From Neobacillus notoginsengisoli (lineage in GTDB: Bacteria; Bacillota; Bacilli; Bacillales; Cytobacillaceae): DNA of 64,000 nucleotides. Both the position numbers and the translations under genes were made by a program. Each line of letters begins with the position of its first letter. The first letter of the stretch is position 1. The stretch is taken from contig NZ_QWEG01000004.1 of NCBI RefSeq assembly GCF_003515685.1, positions 62,001 through 126,000 of the forward strand. The letters are read 5' to 3'. The notes beneath the pieces were generated by a model. It searched no databases. It was given only the letters and a program-made list of their open reading frames with translations, and was not told the DNA's origin. Positions 1 through 8,064 of the stretch are shown one piece after another.

Positions 1-1
1 A

Positions 2-196
2 GCAAGAACAGCAGAAGAAGTTCGTTCGCTTGCGTTCAAGCTGCCTTTCTACCCATTTTCATCATGGTTCGCCCTCGCTTTCCTGGCGATGGTCATCGTC
101 TTGATGGCATTCATCGAAGGAATGCGGGTTGCATTGTTCGTCGGCCCGGTGTGGTTTGTCATTTTATACGTTGGATATAAGATGAAACGAAATTAA
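2..196 (+). CDS. Amino-acid permease, C-terminal fragment (cut by window edge)
   Basis: Only the last 64 codons are present, read in frame from base 2 to a TAA at 194-196. The segment reads LPFYPFSSWFALAFLAMV... and then VGYKMKRN, the last hydrophobic helices and basic tail of an APC-superfamily amino-acid permease. It closely resembles the C-terminus of the complete permease at 20665-22005 (MPLYPFSSYFALAALA... GYKLKMK), so the two are paralogues. Substrate cannot be read from this fragment. Confident on family, not on substrate. Confidence 0.8.
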   Translation, partial: ARTAEEVRSLAFKLPFYPFSSWFALAFLAMVIVLMAFIEGMRVALFVGPVWFVILYVGYKMKRN

Positions 197-314
197 GGTT
201 TGTATATTAGGCCAGGGTCGCTGCCTGGCTCTTTGGAAACGCTGATCCGGTGGGATTGGCGTTTTTTTGTGTTGGTAGTTGCTATTTTATGGGCCCCGGG
301 AGTTACCTCTCAAG

Positions 315-775
315 TTCGGACAGTGAACCGTGCTTTCAAGCTCGAGCAGTCCAAAGATATCCTAAGTTCGGACAATCAACCGTGATTTCAAGCTAAAGCG
401 GTCCGAAGATGCCCCAAGTTCGGACAGTGAACCGTATTTTCAAGCTTGAGCAGTCCGAAGATGCCCCAAGTTCGGACAGTGAACCGTATTTTCAAGCTTG
501 AGCAGTCCGAAGATGCCCAAGGTTTGGACAGTGAACTGTGATTTCAAGCTTGAGCAGTCCGAAGGTGCCCCAAGTTCGGACAGTCAACCGTGTCTTCAAG
601 CTTGAGCAGTCCGAAGATGCCCTAAGTTCGGACAGTGAACCGTGATTTCAAGTTCAAGCGGTCCGAAGATGCCCAAGGTTCGGACAGTGAACCGTGATTT
701 CAAGCTTGAGCAGTCCGAAGATACCCCAAGTTCGGACAGAAAACCAGGTTTTCAAGCGCCAATAGTCCGAAGTGG
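315..775. repeat. Tandem array 1: nine 52-bp units, TTCGGAC/GTCCGAA hairpins
   Basis: Units begin with TTCGGACAG (or a near variant) at 315, 367, 419, 471, 523, 575, 627, 679 and 731, so the spacing is exactly 52 bp throughout. Each unit carries TTCGGAC and, about 34 bp later, its reverse complement GTCCGAA, flanking a CCGTGATTTCAAGCTTGAG-like core. The array fills most of the 197-991 gap between the permease fragment and ptb. No credible gene was seen in this gap: 52 is not a multiple of three and the short ORFs across it have no ribosome site. The last unit is the most diverged. Function unknown. Confidence 0.95.
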
Positions 776-894
776 GTTTGATAATTGGCCTTTCGTTCAC
801 TAAACCTGCCATCTCAAACCGAAATCCAGCCCGCCTTCCATACGCATTCACCGTTTTGTAACAAAGTTGGCATGAAGCGGGTGCTCCGTACGAT

Positions 895-908
895 TGCAAG
901 CGTTTACA
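895..908 (+). promoter_or_regulatory. cre-like CcpA site overlapping a TACAAT box upstream of ptb
   Basis: TGCAAGCGTTTACA matches the catabolite-responsive-element consensus TGWAANCGNTNWCA at every fixed position except the third base. A TACAAT -10-like hexamer lies at 905-910, overlapping it, about 82 bp before the ptb start. No good -35 box is visible. The inference is carbon-catabolite control of ptb-buk by CcpA. Confidence 0.55.
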
Positions 909-991
909 ATAATAGTGAGTGTGGATGGAACGGCGTATGCTCTAGTACATCGGGAGCATGGACCACTTTTGCCATGAGAGGGGTTGGGTGA

Positions 992-1906
992 ATGCGGTAC
1001 GGAAGTTTTTCGGAGGTTATCGAGGAAGCGAAGCGGAGAAGGCCGATCAGGATGAGTGTCGCGGCGGCGCAGGATTTGGCGGTGCTTGAGGCGATTAAGG
1101 ATGCGGTTGAGTTGGGGATTATCGAGCCGGTTTTGGTGGGGGATCACAACCAAATTTCACAACTCGCTAGCCTGATGGGCTTTCCATTAAATAAATTCGA
1201 GGTTATTCCGGCATCAACGGATGAGGAAGCGGCGTTCAAAGCGGCGGAAATCGCGAGTGACGGCAGAACTCAGGCGATCATGAAAGGGCTCGTGAACAGC
1301 ACTCCGTTTCTGAAAGGTGTTTTGCACCGGCAGCTGAGTTTGCGAACCGGAAGGATTTTTAGCCATTTATCGGCGTTTGAAATTCCCGGAACCGAGTCGC
1401 TGTTGTTTATGACGGATGGAGGCATTAATATCTCGCCTGATTTCGGGCAAAAGAAGCAGATTGTTCTGAACGCGCTTGAATTCCTGAAGCAAATTGGGAT
1501 GGACAGTCCGCGTACAGCCATTCTTGCCGCGAATGAATTGGTGATGGAGTCAATGCCGGTGACGTGCGAGGCGAGCCTGCTTGTGGCGGAAATCAAGGTA
1601 AAGATGGACATACCGATTGAAGGCCCGCTACCGCTCGACTTGGCGATCAGCAAGGACTCGCTCCTTCATAAGGGAATCGACAGCGAGCTTGACGGCAAGG
1701 CGGATTTGTTGATTGTTCCGACCATTGAGGCAGGCAATATTTTTGGTAAAGCGATTACGTATTATGCGCACGGAACGATGGCCGGCATTGTCCTTGGGGC
1801 AAAAGTGCCACTCGTCCTCAATTCGCGTTCCGATTCGGCCAAGGCAAAGCTTGCATCGATTGCACTCGCGGTTGTCGCGGCATCGAACGCGGCAATTCCG
1901 GTATAA
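992..1906 (+). CDS. ptb: Phosphate butyryltransferase
   Basis: A 304-residue phosphotransacylase of the PTA/PTB family, close to the usual ~300 residues. It interconverts butyryl-CoA (or branched acyl-CoA) and the acyl phosphate in the cytoplasm. Recognisable stretches are the EAIKDAVELGIIEPVLVGD nucleotide-binding start, the KGLVNSTPFLKGVL loop and TDGGINISPDF. The start is an ATG after an AGAGGGG ribosome site. It lies 13 bp before butyrate kinase, so the two form an operon that turns acyl-CoA into free acid plus ATP. In B. subtilis these genes sit with the bkd branched-chain keto-acid dehydrogenase genes. Here nothing of bkd follows, and a terminator closes the pair after buk. Confidence 0.92.
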   Translation: MRYGSFSEVIEEAKRRRPIRMSVAAAQDLAVLEAIKDAVELGIIEPVLVGDHNQISQLASLMGFPLNKFEVIPASTDEEAAFKAAEIASDGRTQAIMKGLVNSTPFLKGVLHRQLSLRTGRIFSHLSAFEIPGTESLLFMTDGGINISPDFGQKKQIVLNALEFLKQIGMDSPRTAILAANELVMESMPVTCEASLLVAEIKVKMDIPIEGPLPLDLAISKDSLLHKGIDSELDGKADLLIVPTIEAGNIFGKAITYYAHGTMAGIVLGAKVPLVLNSRSDSAKAKLASIALAVVAASNAAIPV

Positions 1907-1919
1907 AGGGGTGACAACT

Positions 1920-3008
1920 GTGTCCAAATGCATTCTTGCAATCAATCCGGGTTCGACCTCTACGAAGCTGGCGATTTATGAAGATATGAAACTTCTTTTT
2001 GCAAAAACGATTCGCCATGGCGAGGAGGATTTGAATCGATTTCGAAGATTGGCGGACCAGATTCCGTTCAGGCTTCAGGCTGTAAAAACGTTTATGGAGG
2101 AGAATGGCTTTGATTCAGCGTCACTTTCGGGGGTTGCCGGACGGGGCGGATTGCTAAAACCGTTGCAAAGCGGCACGTACGAGGTGTGCGAGGCGATGCT
2201 CGAGGATGCAAGAACTGGTGTGTTTGGCGAACATGCTTCCAATTTGGGATCAATCCTGGCTTTTGAAATTGCCAGCGAGGTTGGGATTCCGGCTTTCATA
2301 GTTGATCCGGTTGGCGTGGATGAATTTATACCGGAGGCACGTTTGTCGGGTTTTGCGGGGATTAAACGAAAAAGCCAGCTGCACGCGTTGAACATGAAAG
2401 CTGTTTCGCGCAAAATCGCTAGCGAAATCGGGAGGCCGCTTGATGAGCTGAATTTCGTTGTTGTGCACCTTGGGGCGGGCATTTCTGTCGCCGCTCAAAA
2501 GCGGGGAAAGCTGATTGATGTCAACAATGCCGACAATGAAGGGCCGTTTTCGCCTGAACGGGCCGGGACACTTCCATTGAAACAGCTGATCAGCCTTTGT
2601 TATTCGGGCAAGTATACCGAAAAAGAACTGATTCATCTTGTGACGAGACGGGGCGGAGTCTGTTCGTATTTGGGAACGAAGAGTGTTATGGATGCGGAAG
2701 AGAGAGCACTCGCCGGTGATGCGGAGGCGGAACTTGTGCTGCGTGCTATGGTTCACCAGATTGCAAAGGAAATCGGCGCAATGGCCACAGTTCTTGACGG
2801 CGAAGTCGACGGAGTGATTTTGACAGGCGGTTTGGCTCATTCCGACTATATCATCGTCCGAATCAAAAAAAGGGTCGAGTTCCTAGGTAATGTGTACGTT
2901 TTCCCCGGAGAAGAAGAATTGGAAGCCTTGGCTGCCGGTGCGCTGAGAGTGCTGAATGGGGAGGAATTAGTGCTGAGGTACTCTGGGCAAAGAGAAGAAG
3001 TTAGGTAA
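1920..3008 (+). CDS. buk: Butyrate kinase
   Basis: An acetokinase-family (ASKHA fold) enzyme that makes ATP and butyrate or branched acids from the acyl phosphate supplied by Ptb. The N-terminus CILAINPGSTSTKLAIYED is the phosphate-1 motif. HLGAGISVAA and the GPFSPERAG loop are family signatures, and LTGGLAHS near residue 310 is the adenosine motif. The GTG at 1920 was chosen because AAAGGGG lies 8 bp upstream; this gives 362 residues, the normal size. The in-frame extension upstream overlaps ptb and is not used. Co-transcribed with ptb. Confidence 0.92.
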   Translation: MSKCILAINPGSTSTKLAIYEDMKLLFAKTIRHGEEDLNRFRRLADQIPFRLQAVKTFMEENGFDSASLSGVAGRGGLLKPLQSGTYEVCEAMLEDARTGVFGEHASNLGSILAFEIASEVGIPAFIVDPVGVDEFIPEARLSGFAGIKRKSQLHALNMKAVSRKIASEIGRPLDELNFVVVHLGAGISVAAQKRGKLIDVNNADNEGPFSPERAGTLPLKQLISLCYSGKYTEKELIHLVTRRGGVCSYLGTKSVMDAEERALAGDAEAELVLRAMVHQIAKEIGAMATVLDGEVDGVILTGGLAHSDYIIVRIKKRVEFLGNVYVFPGEEELEALAAGALRVLNGEELVLRYSGQREEVR

Positions 3009-3044
3009 AATAGCGTGTTCGTGAAATCGTATGTATAGTTTTAG

Positions 3045-3072
3045 AGAGGGGTGGCCAAAGATGGCCACCCTC
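3045..3072. terminator. Bidirectional terminator between buk and the kinase-regulator gene
   Basis: AGAGGGGTGGCC, then AAAGAT, then GGCCACCCTCTT form a GC-rich hairpin with one bulge between two convergent genes. T-rich sequence follows on the + side (TTCATTATTCTTTC). Confidence 0.7.
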
Positions 3073-3076
3073 TTCA

Positions 3077-4174
3077 TTATTCTTTCGTAAACTCGTCGGC
3101 GAGTTCTTGAATTTTTTCAGGTTTTAAAAATGGTGAGATCGATTTTTCTGTTTGAAGAGTAAGAGCAGCCCCAGCAAGGCCCAATTGGCAGGCGTTAAAT
3201 AACGATTTCCCGTTCATAATTCCGTATATCGCACAGGATGCAAATGCTTCGCCAGCCCCTGTGACATCAACCACCTCTGTTTGGAAAGATGGCAAATGCC
3301 CGGATTCCTCTACAGAGCAATAATATACCCCTTCATCACCAAGCGTGATGATCACTTTTTGAACCCCGCGCTGTCTAATTTTTTCACAGGCGGTTTGACA
3401 ATCGTTAAAGGTGTTAATTTGAATGCCGGCTAGCACTTCTGCTTCTTCGCGGTTTGGGAGCAATAGTTCCACTCCATCAAGACGAAAAGGAAGCTTTTGC
3501 GCCTTGGCGGTAGATACAGGGTCGATAAACAAAGGAATGTTATCATCTTTGCAGCGTTTAATTAAGTAGCTTATACAGTCCTTAGGAATATTCGTATCCA
3601 AATAAACAGCCTGTGAGGCGGCGATATGGGACCATTTTTCCTCGAACATGGAAATGGTCAGTTTTTCGTATATATTCATGTCTGCCATTGAGACAATGCT
3701 TTCACCGTCAAGATCTAATAAAGTAGTAAAAGTTCCTGTCCTTTCTGTTGGCAGCACCCATACTTGGCTTACGTCAACCCCTTGGCCTTTTGTTTCCTTC
3801 AGAATCCAGTTTCCTTCTATGTCATCTCCGACACAAGTCATTAGAGAAGTGCTAAAGCCGAGCCTGCTTAAGTTTTCGGCAAAATTGCGTGCGACTCCGC
3901 CACAAGCCTCAGTAATTTTGACCGGATTGGATGAATATAAGCGCACTTTCTGATTTGTTCGTGCTTTCCGGTCTGTGTTAGCCCCTCCGATACAGATGAT
4001 CGACGATTCTTCCCTAAGAATATAGCCGCGGCCCTTGATCTCACCGCGTCTTGTCAGGCTGCTAATATAATTCGCAACCGCAGGTCGTGATAAACCGACT
4101 TTTTGTGACAACTCTTGCTGCGATATAAAAGGGTTCATTCTGATAAGATGTAAAATTTGTTTCTCTTTATCCAT
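3077..4174 (-). CDS. HTH-PfkB carbohydrate kinase family protein (pseudouridine kinase paralogue)
   Basis: A 365-residue protein with an N-terminal winged-helix/MarR-like HTH (about residues 4-50, LSQKVGLSRPAVANYISSL) joined to a PfkB/ribokinase domain (about 58-360). GGVARNFAENLSRLG is PfkB signature 1. Signature 2 reads VDVTGAGEAF: the residue normally the catalytic Asp of GAGD is Glu309, encoded GAA. It is divergent to a paralogue at 4533-5639 that keeps GAGD. This suggests an impaired kinase kept as a ligand-sensing regulator of the pseudouridine genes, though a slow or altered kinase is also possible. The ATG start has GGGCGGGGATC upstream, which is only a fair ribosome site. Family confident, role inferred. 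Confidence 0.75.
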   Translation of the reverse strand: MDKEKQILHLIRMNPFISQQELSQKVGLSRPAVANYISSLTRRGEIKGRGYILREESSIICIGGANTDRKARTNQKVRLYSSNPVKITEACGGVARNFAENLSRLGFSTSLMTCVGDDIEGNWILKETKGQGVDVSQVWVLPTERTGTFTTLLDLDGESIVSMADMNIYEKLTISMFEEKWSHIAASQAVYLDTNIPKDCISYLIKRCKDDNIPLFIDPVSTAKAQKLPFRLDGVELLLPNREEAEVLAGIQINTFNDCQTACEKIRQRGVQKVIITLGDEGVYYCSVEESGHLPSFQTEVVDVTGAGEAFASCAIYGIMNGKSLFNACQLGLAGAALTLQTEKSISPFLKPEKIQELADEFTKE

Positions 4175-4455
4175 GGAAGATCCCCGCCCTCAAAAACTTT
4201 TTCCCTAAAGTTGTGTTTACAAATATATTCATATTTTCATTCTATTGGCAACTAGATTATACGCTATCAAAATTATACAAACAAATGATAATCGGTAAAA
4301 AACATGTTCAGGCAATGCAAAAACATATTAGTTAATTTTTCCATTTTTAATCATCGGGATAAATGCTAAGACTAATAATTGCGTTAAATAAAGCTTTATC
4401 ACCTTTAACAATAAAAATTGGGTAATTATGCAATTGTTTTTGCGAAAGAATATTG

Positions 4456-4483
4456 TTGACATTCAGAAATGAAAACGTATACT
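4456..4483 (+). promoter_or_regulatory. Sigma-A promoter of the psu operon with overlapping cre-like site
   Basis: TTGACA at 4456-4461 and TATACT at 4478-4483 are separated by 16 bp. TGAAAACGTATACT at 4470-4483, covering the -10 box, matches the cre consensus at all but two fixed positions. The remaining intergenic DNA (4175-4455) is AT-rich and nothing else was recognised in it. Confidence 0.75.
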
Positions 4484-4489
4484 AAACTT

Positions 4490-4508
4490 ATGTTTAAGTT
4501 ATAAACAT
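4490..4508 (+). promoter_or_regulatory. Dyad operator at the expected transcription start of the psu operon
   Basis: ATGTTTA-N5-TAAACAT is a perfect 7-bp inverted repeat starting about 7 bp after the -10 box. It is overlapped by a second dyad, AACTTA-N4-TAAGTT (4485-4500). This position suits a repressor, and both neighbouring kinases carry an HTH domain. Binding is inferred. Confidence 0.6.
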
Positions 4509-4532
4509 TTGTCACGAAAGGGGGTTTGCACA

Positions 4533-5639
4533 ATGACTGATGAAATTAGCAGAAGTGAAAAATTAGTATTAGACATGATTCACGCAAATCCATTTATTTC
4601 CCAAGAGGAATTATCAGAATTAATGGGACTGCCATTATCCTCCATTGCAAATAGTATTTCCGAGTTAGTTAAGAAAGAATATATTCTAGGAAAAGCTTTT
4701 GTTTTAAATGAAGCAACTCCTATTATCTGCATTGGCGGGGCTAACGTTGACCGAAAGTTCTATGCCAAAGATGAAATTACTCATGAGACGTCCAATCCGG
4801 TGAAATCTTCGATATCGGTAGGAGGCGTCGCGAGAAATATTGCTGAAAACTTAGGTAGATTAGGCGAAGAAGTCATCTTGCTATCCGCTAGGGGCAATGA
4901 TTCCGATTGGGACGTGATTTATGATTTATCCTCACCATTTATGAACTTGGAGCATGTCACTCCATTTGAACATTCATCAACAGGCTCCTATACAGCAGTT
5001 TTAGATAAGAATGGTGACTTAACAGTCGCATTAGCAGACATGGATATTTACGAAAATATCACCCCTGAGTTGTTAATGAAAAACAGTCCGATTCTTAGAA
5101 AAGCGAAATGTATTGTCGTTGATTTGAACTGTCCAGAAGCGACGATTGATTTTCTTAGTTCTTTCACATCTAAGCATCATATTCCATTAGTCGTGATCCC
5201 TGTTTCAGGGCCAAAAATGAATAGGCTTCCAGAAGCCTTGAATGCAGTAAGCTGGCTCATCGTAAATAGGGATGAAACTGAAACCTTCATGAATATGAAA
5301 ATCAAAGATGAGAAGGATTGGAAAGAGTCAGTGGAAAAGTGGCTCGAACTAGGCGTAAAAAATGTGATTGTAACGAATGGATCAAAAGGTGTCATGGTTG
5401 GAGTGGAAACCGGAGAGATCCATCACTACTCGGCTATTGAAACACCAAAGGTTGTGGATGTGACAGGTGCAGGAGATTCTTTTTGTTCAGGGGTCGTTTA
5501 TTCCTGGTTACAAAAGAAAGACCTCGACTACATTATTAAATCTGGTTTGGTCAATGCACACAAAACAATTATGTCAGAGTATACAGTCAGACAGGAACTA
5601 TCCCAAAAACAATTTATTTTAGATATGGAGGCAATTTAA
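4533..5639 (+). CDS. psuK: Pseudouridine kinase with N-terminal HTH
   Basis: A 368-residue PfkB-family kinase that would phosphorylate pseudouridine to pseudouridine 5'-phosphate, the substrate of the PsuG encoded directly after it. Residues ~5-55 form a winged-helix HTH (LSELMGLPLSSIANSISEL). The kinase domain follows from ICIGGANVDRK, with GGVARNIAENLGRLG and the catalytic VTGAGDSF (Asp315) intact. The ATG at 4533 was preferred to the upstream TTG because GAAAGGGGG lies 8 bp before it. It abuts psuG with no gap, so the two are translationally linked. The HTH suggests the enzyme may also regulate its operon. Confidence 0.85.
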   Translation: MTDEISRSEKLVLDMIHANPFISQEELSELMGLPLSSIANSISELVKKEYILGKAFVLNEATPIICIGGANVDRKFYAKDEITHETSNPVKSSISVGGVARNIAENLGRLGEEVILLSARGNDSDWDVIYDLSSPFMNLEHVTPFEHSSTGSYTAVLDKNGDLTVALADMDIYENITPELLMKNSPILRKAKCIVVDLNCPEATIDFLSSFTSKHHIPLVVIPVSGPKMNRLPEALNAVSWLIVNRDETETFMNMKIKDEKDWKESVEKWLELGVKNVIVTNGSKGVMVGVETGEIHHYSAIETPKVVDVTGAGDSFCSGVVYSWLQKKDLDYIIKSGLVNAHKTIMSEYTVRQELSQKQFILDMEAI

Positions 5640-6557
5640 ATGAAACAATATCTTGAATTTTCCGCAGAGGTACAAAAAGCAAAAGAAGAAGGTAAAGCAA
5701 TCGTAGCGTTGGAATCAACGATTATCTCCCATGGTATGCCTTATCCGCAAAACGTCCAGATGGCACGCGAAGTTGAACAAATCGTTCGTGACAATGGCGC
5801 CGTTCCTGCAACAATTGCAATCATCGACGGAAAAATCAAAATTGGTTTGACAGAGGAAGAGCTGGAGCTATTCGGTAAAAGCTCAGATGTTGCCAAAGTA
5901 TCAAGACGTGACTTGGCTGCAATCGTTGCAACGAAGAAACTAGGTGCGACGACTGTTTCCTCCACAATGATTTGTGCTGAAATGGCAGGAATCGGCATCT
6001 TCGTAACAGGCGGCATCGGCGGCGTTCACAGAGGCGCAGAAACAACGATGGACATCTCAGCTGACCTTGATGAGCTGGCACAAACAAATGTAGCTGTTGT
6101 TTGCGCAGGCGCGAAATCCATTCTCGACCTGGCTCTTACGCTAGAGTACCTTGAAACAAAAGGAGTTCCTGTCATCGGGTACGGAACTGAAGTTCTTCCA
6201 GCATTCTACACAAGAAGAAGTGAACATAAATTAAACTTTTTCACTGATTCACTTGATGTAATCGCTGATACTCTGAAAACAAAATGGGAATTGAACCTTA
6301 AAGGCGGAGCGGTCATTGCGAACCCGATTCCAGAAGAGCATGCGATGGACGAAGATTACATCAATGGCATTATCGCTGACGCGGTGAAAGAAGCAGAAGA
6401 AAAAGGCATCTCCGGTAAAGACAGCACGCCATTCTTGCTTGGCGCAATCAAAGAAAAAACAGAAGGCAAGAGCCTTGTTGCCAATATCGAGCTAGTAAAA
6501 CACAATGCTAAAGTAGGATCTCAACTCGCAGTTAGCTATAACAATAAAGCAAAGTAA
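5640..6557 (+). CDS. psuG: Pseudouridine-5'-phosphate glycosidase
   Basis: A 305-residue PsuG/IndA family enzyme that reversibly splits pseudouridine 5'-phosphate into uracil and ribose 5-phosphate, breaking a C-C glycosidic bond. Family hallmarks are [16 protein letters not shown] at the N-terminus, [30 protein letters not shown] and [11 protein letters not shown]. Length matches the family. It starts at the base after the psuK stop (GGAGG within the last psuK codons) and is followed by a repeat element and a strong terminator. With PsuK it forms the complete two-enzyme pseudouridine catabolic route. Confidence 0.93.
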   Translation: MKQYLEFSAEVQKAKEEGKAIVALESTIISHGMPYPQNVQMAREVEQIVRDNGAVPATIAIIDGKIKIGLTEEELELFGKSSDVAKVSRRDLAAIVATKKLGATTVSSTMICAEMAGIGIFVTGGIGGVHRGAETTMDISADLDELAQTNVAVVCAGAKSILDLALTLEYLETKGVPVIGYGTEVLPAFYTRRSEHKLNFFTDSLDVIADTLKTKWELNLKGGAVIANPIPEEHAMDEDYINGIIADAVKEAEEKGISGKDSTPFLLGAIKEKTEGKSLVANIELVKHNAKVGSQLAVSYNNKAK

Positions 6558-6610
6558 TTGAAGTGTTAAAATAAAGGCTCTATTAAGGAATACTGTTGAT
6601 TTTTTAAAAC

Positions 6611-6739
6611 GTTGATGGAAGCGAAGGGCACCGCCTCCGGCGGGATATAGCGGCAAGGTGGAGACCCCACAGGCGCAGTGCGCCGAGGAGGCTCCACTGA
6701 CGCCCCGCGGAAAGCGTGTGCCCGTAGTGGAAATCAACA
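6611..6739. repeat. Nested-palindrome intergenic element, copy 1
   Basis: About 129 bp bounded by GTTGAT and ATCAAC, with further matched arms inside: GGGCAC/GTGCCC, GTGGAG/CTCCAC and GGCGC/GCGCC. The DNA is much more GC-rich than its flanks. A second copy in opposite orientation lies at 23610-23736. It has no coding capacity of note. It resembles a MITE or REP-type mobile palindromic unit. Confidence 0.85.
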
Positions 6740-6768
6740 GCCAAGTTAGAAAGAGAAAAAAACAATTC

Positions 6769-6817
6769 AACTTCTATAAAGTGAAATAATCAAAAACTTT
6801 ATAGAAGTTGTTTTTTT
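6769..6817 (+). terminator. Intrinsic terminator after psuG
   Basis: AACTTCTATAAAGT and ACTTTATAGAAGTT form a 14-bp perfect stem with a 13-nt loop, then G and seven T. It would end psuKG messages before the transporter gene. Confidence 0.85.
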
Positions 6818-6828
6818 CAAAAGCTAGC

Positions 6829-6842
6829 TGAAAACGCTAACA
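6829..6842 (+). promoter_or_regulatory. Consensus cre site just upstream of the nucleoside transporter
   Basis: TGAAAACGCTAACA fits TGWAANCGNTNWCA at every defined position. It ends four bases before the GAAGGTGG ribosome site of the next gene and follows the psuG terminator. A bound CcpA here would act as a roadblock to readthrough transcription. Confidence 0.7.
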
Positions 6843-6860
6843 ATAGAAGGTGGGCTTTAC

Positions 6861-8042
6861 ATGAACTTTATCTTTTTATTGACAGGACTTTTATTTATTT
6901 TTGTTATTGGCTTCCTAGTCAGTAATGATAGAAAAAACATTAAATATAAACGAATTCTAACCATGTTGGTTGTACAGGTCATTTTAGTTTACTTTATGAT
7001 GAACACCAATATCGGTTTGATTGCCATCACAAAAGTGGGCGTGTTCTTTGAAGAGTTAATGAAACTTGCTGATGCAGGGATCAACTTTGTATTTGGCGGC
7101 ATGGTAAATGAAGGCGCATTCACATTTTTTATGTCAGTATTATTACCGCTCGTCTTTATATCCGTTTTAATTGGAATTTTAAATTATATAAAAGTACTGC
7201 CGTTTATTATTAAATATTTAGGGTTGATTTTAAGCAAAATCACTGGCATGGGAAAGCTGGAAAGCTATTTTGCTATTTCTACGGCAACACTTGGGCAGCC
7301 AGAAGTATTCCTGACAATCATTAAACAAATTCCTGTTCTATCGCCTCAAAGGCTTTATACGATTTGTACGTCAGCAATGAGTGCAATCAGTATGGCGATG
7401 GTAGGTTCTTATATGAAAATGTTGGAGCCGAAATTCGTTGTAACCGCTGTCGTATTGAATATTTTCAGCGCACTTATTATTGCAAATATTATCAACCCAT
7501 ATGACTTGGACGAAAAAGAGGATTTAGTTCAAGTGGAAGAAAAAGAAAAGCTTCCATTCTTCCAAATGATTGGCGAAAGTGTAATGGATGGGTTTAAACT
7601 CGTCATTATCGTAGCAGCTATGCTTTTAGGGTTTATTTCCTTAATGGAATTGATCAATGTCGTTTTCCTCGGCGTATTCCAAATTTCTTTCCAAACGGTT
7701 ATTGGTTATATTTTTGCACCAATTGCTTTCTTAATGGGTATTCCATGGGGAGAAGCCGTCCAGGCAGGCGGAATCATGGCCACGAAACTCATTACAAACG
7801 AATTTGTGGCAATGTTGAATTTCGGCGATATTTCAAAACAGCTTTCGGATAAAACAGTCGCCATAGTATCTGTTTATTTGGTCAGCTTTGCGAACTTCGG
7901 AACGGTCGGAATCGTTGCCGGCTCCATCAAGGCCATTAGTGAAAAACAAGGGAATTTCGTAGCAAAACATTCTATGAAATTGCTGTTGGGGGCAACATTG
8001 GCATCTGTTATTTCAGGAACAATGATGGGGCTTGTGATGTAA
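6861..8042 (+). CDS. Concentrative nucleoside transporter (NupC/CNT family)
   Basis: A 393-residue polytopic membrane protein with about nine or ten hydrophobic segments. It would import nucleosides with H+ or Na+. CNT features are ATLGQPEVFLTIIKQ in the middle and VYLVSFANFGTVGIVAGS towards the C-terminus. Length matches NupC proteins. The ATG follows GAAGGTGG by 7 bp. It stands between psuG and a nucleoside hydrolase, so pseudouridine or uridine uptake is the likely job. A consensus cre site immediately upstream suggests glucose repression. Confidence 0.88.
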   Translation: MNFIFLLTGLLFIFVIGFLVSNDRKNIKYKRILTMLVVQVILVYFMMNTNIGLIAITKVGVFFEELMKLADAGINFVFGGMVNEGAFTFFMSVLLPLVFISVLIGILNYIKVLPFIIKYLGLILSKITGMGKLESYFAISTATLGQPEVFLTIIKQIPVLSPQRLYTICTSAMSAISMAMVGSYMKMLEPKFVVTAVVLNIFSALIIANIINPYDLDEKEDLVQVEEKEKLPFFQMIGESVMDGFKLVIIVAAMLLGFISLMELINVVFLGVFQISFQTVIGYIFAPIAFLMGIPWGEAVQAGGIMATKLITNEFVAMLNFGDISKQLSDKTVAIVSVYLVSFANFGTVGIVAGSIKAISEKQGNFVAKHSMKLLLGATLASVISGTMMGLVM

Positions 8043-8064
8043 TAACTTCTAGAGGTGAAAAGGA

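Noticed and set aside
200-385. Short ORF in the first array
   Set aside because: It runs through repeat DNA with a period not divisible by three, has no ribosome site and matches no family.
315-775. Possible CRISPR array
   Set aside because: Unit sequence is repeated along its whole 52 bp without variable spacers, and no cas genes are present. The same holds for the other four arrays.
1713-1919. N-terminal extension of butyrate kinase
   Set aside because: It overlaps ptb in another frame, and the kinase fold begins right after GTG 1920 with its own ribosome site.
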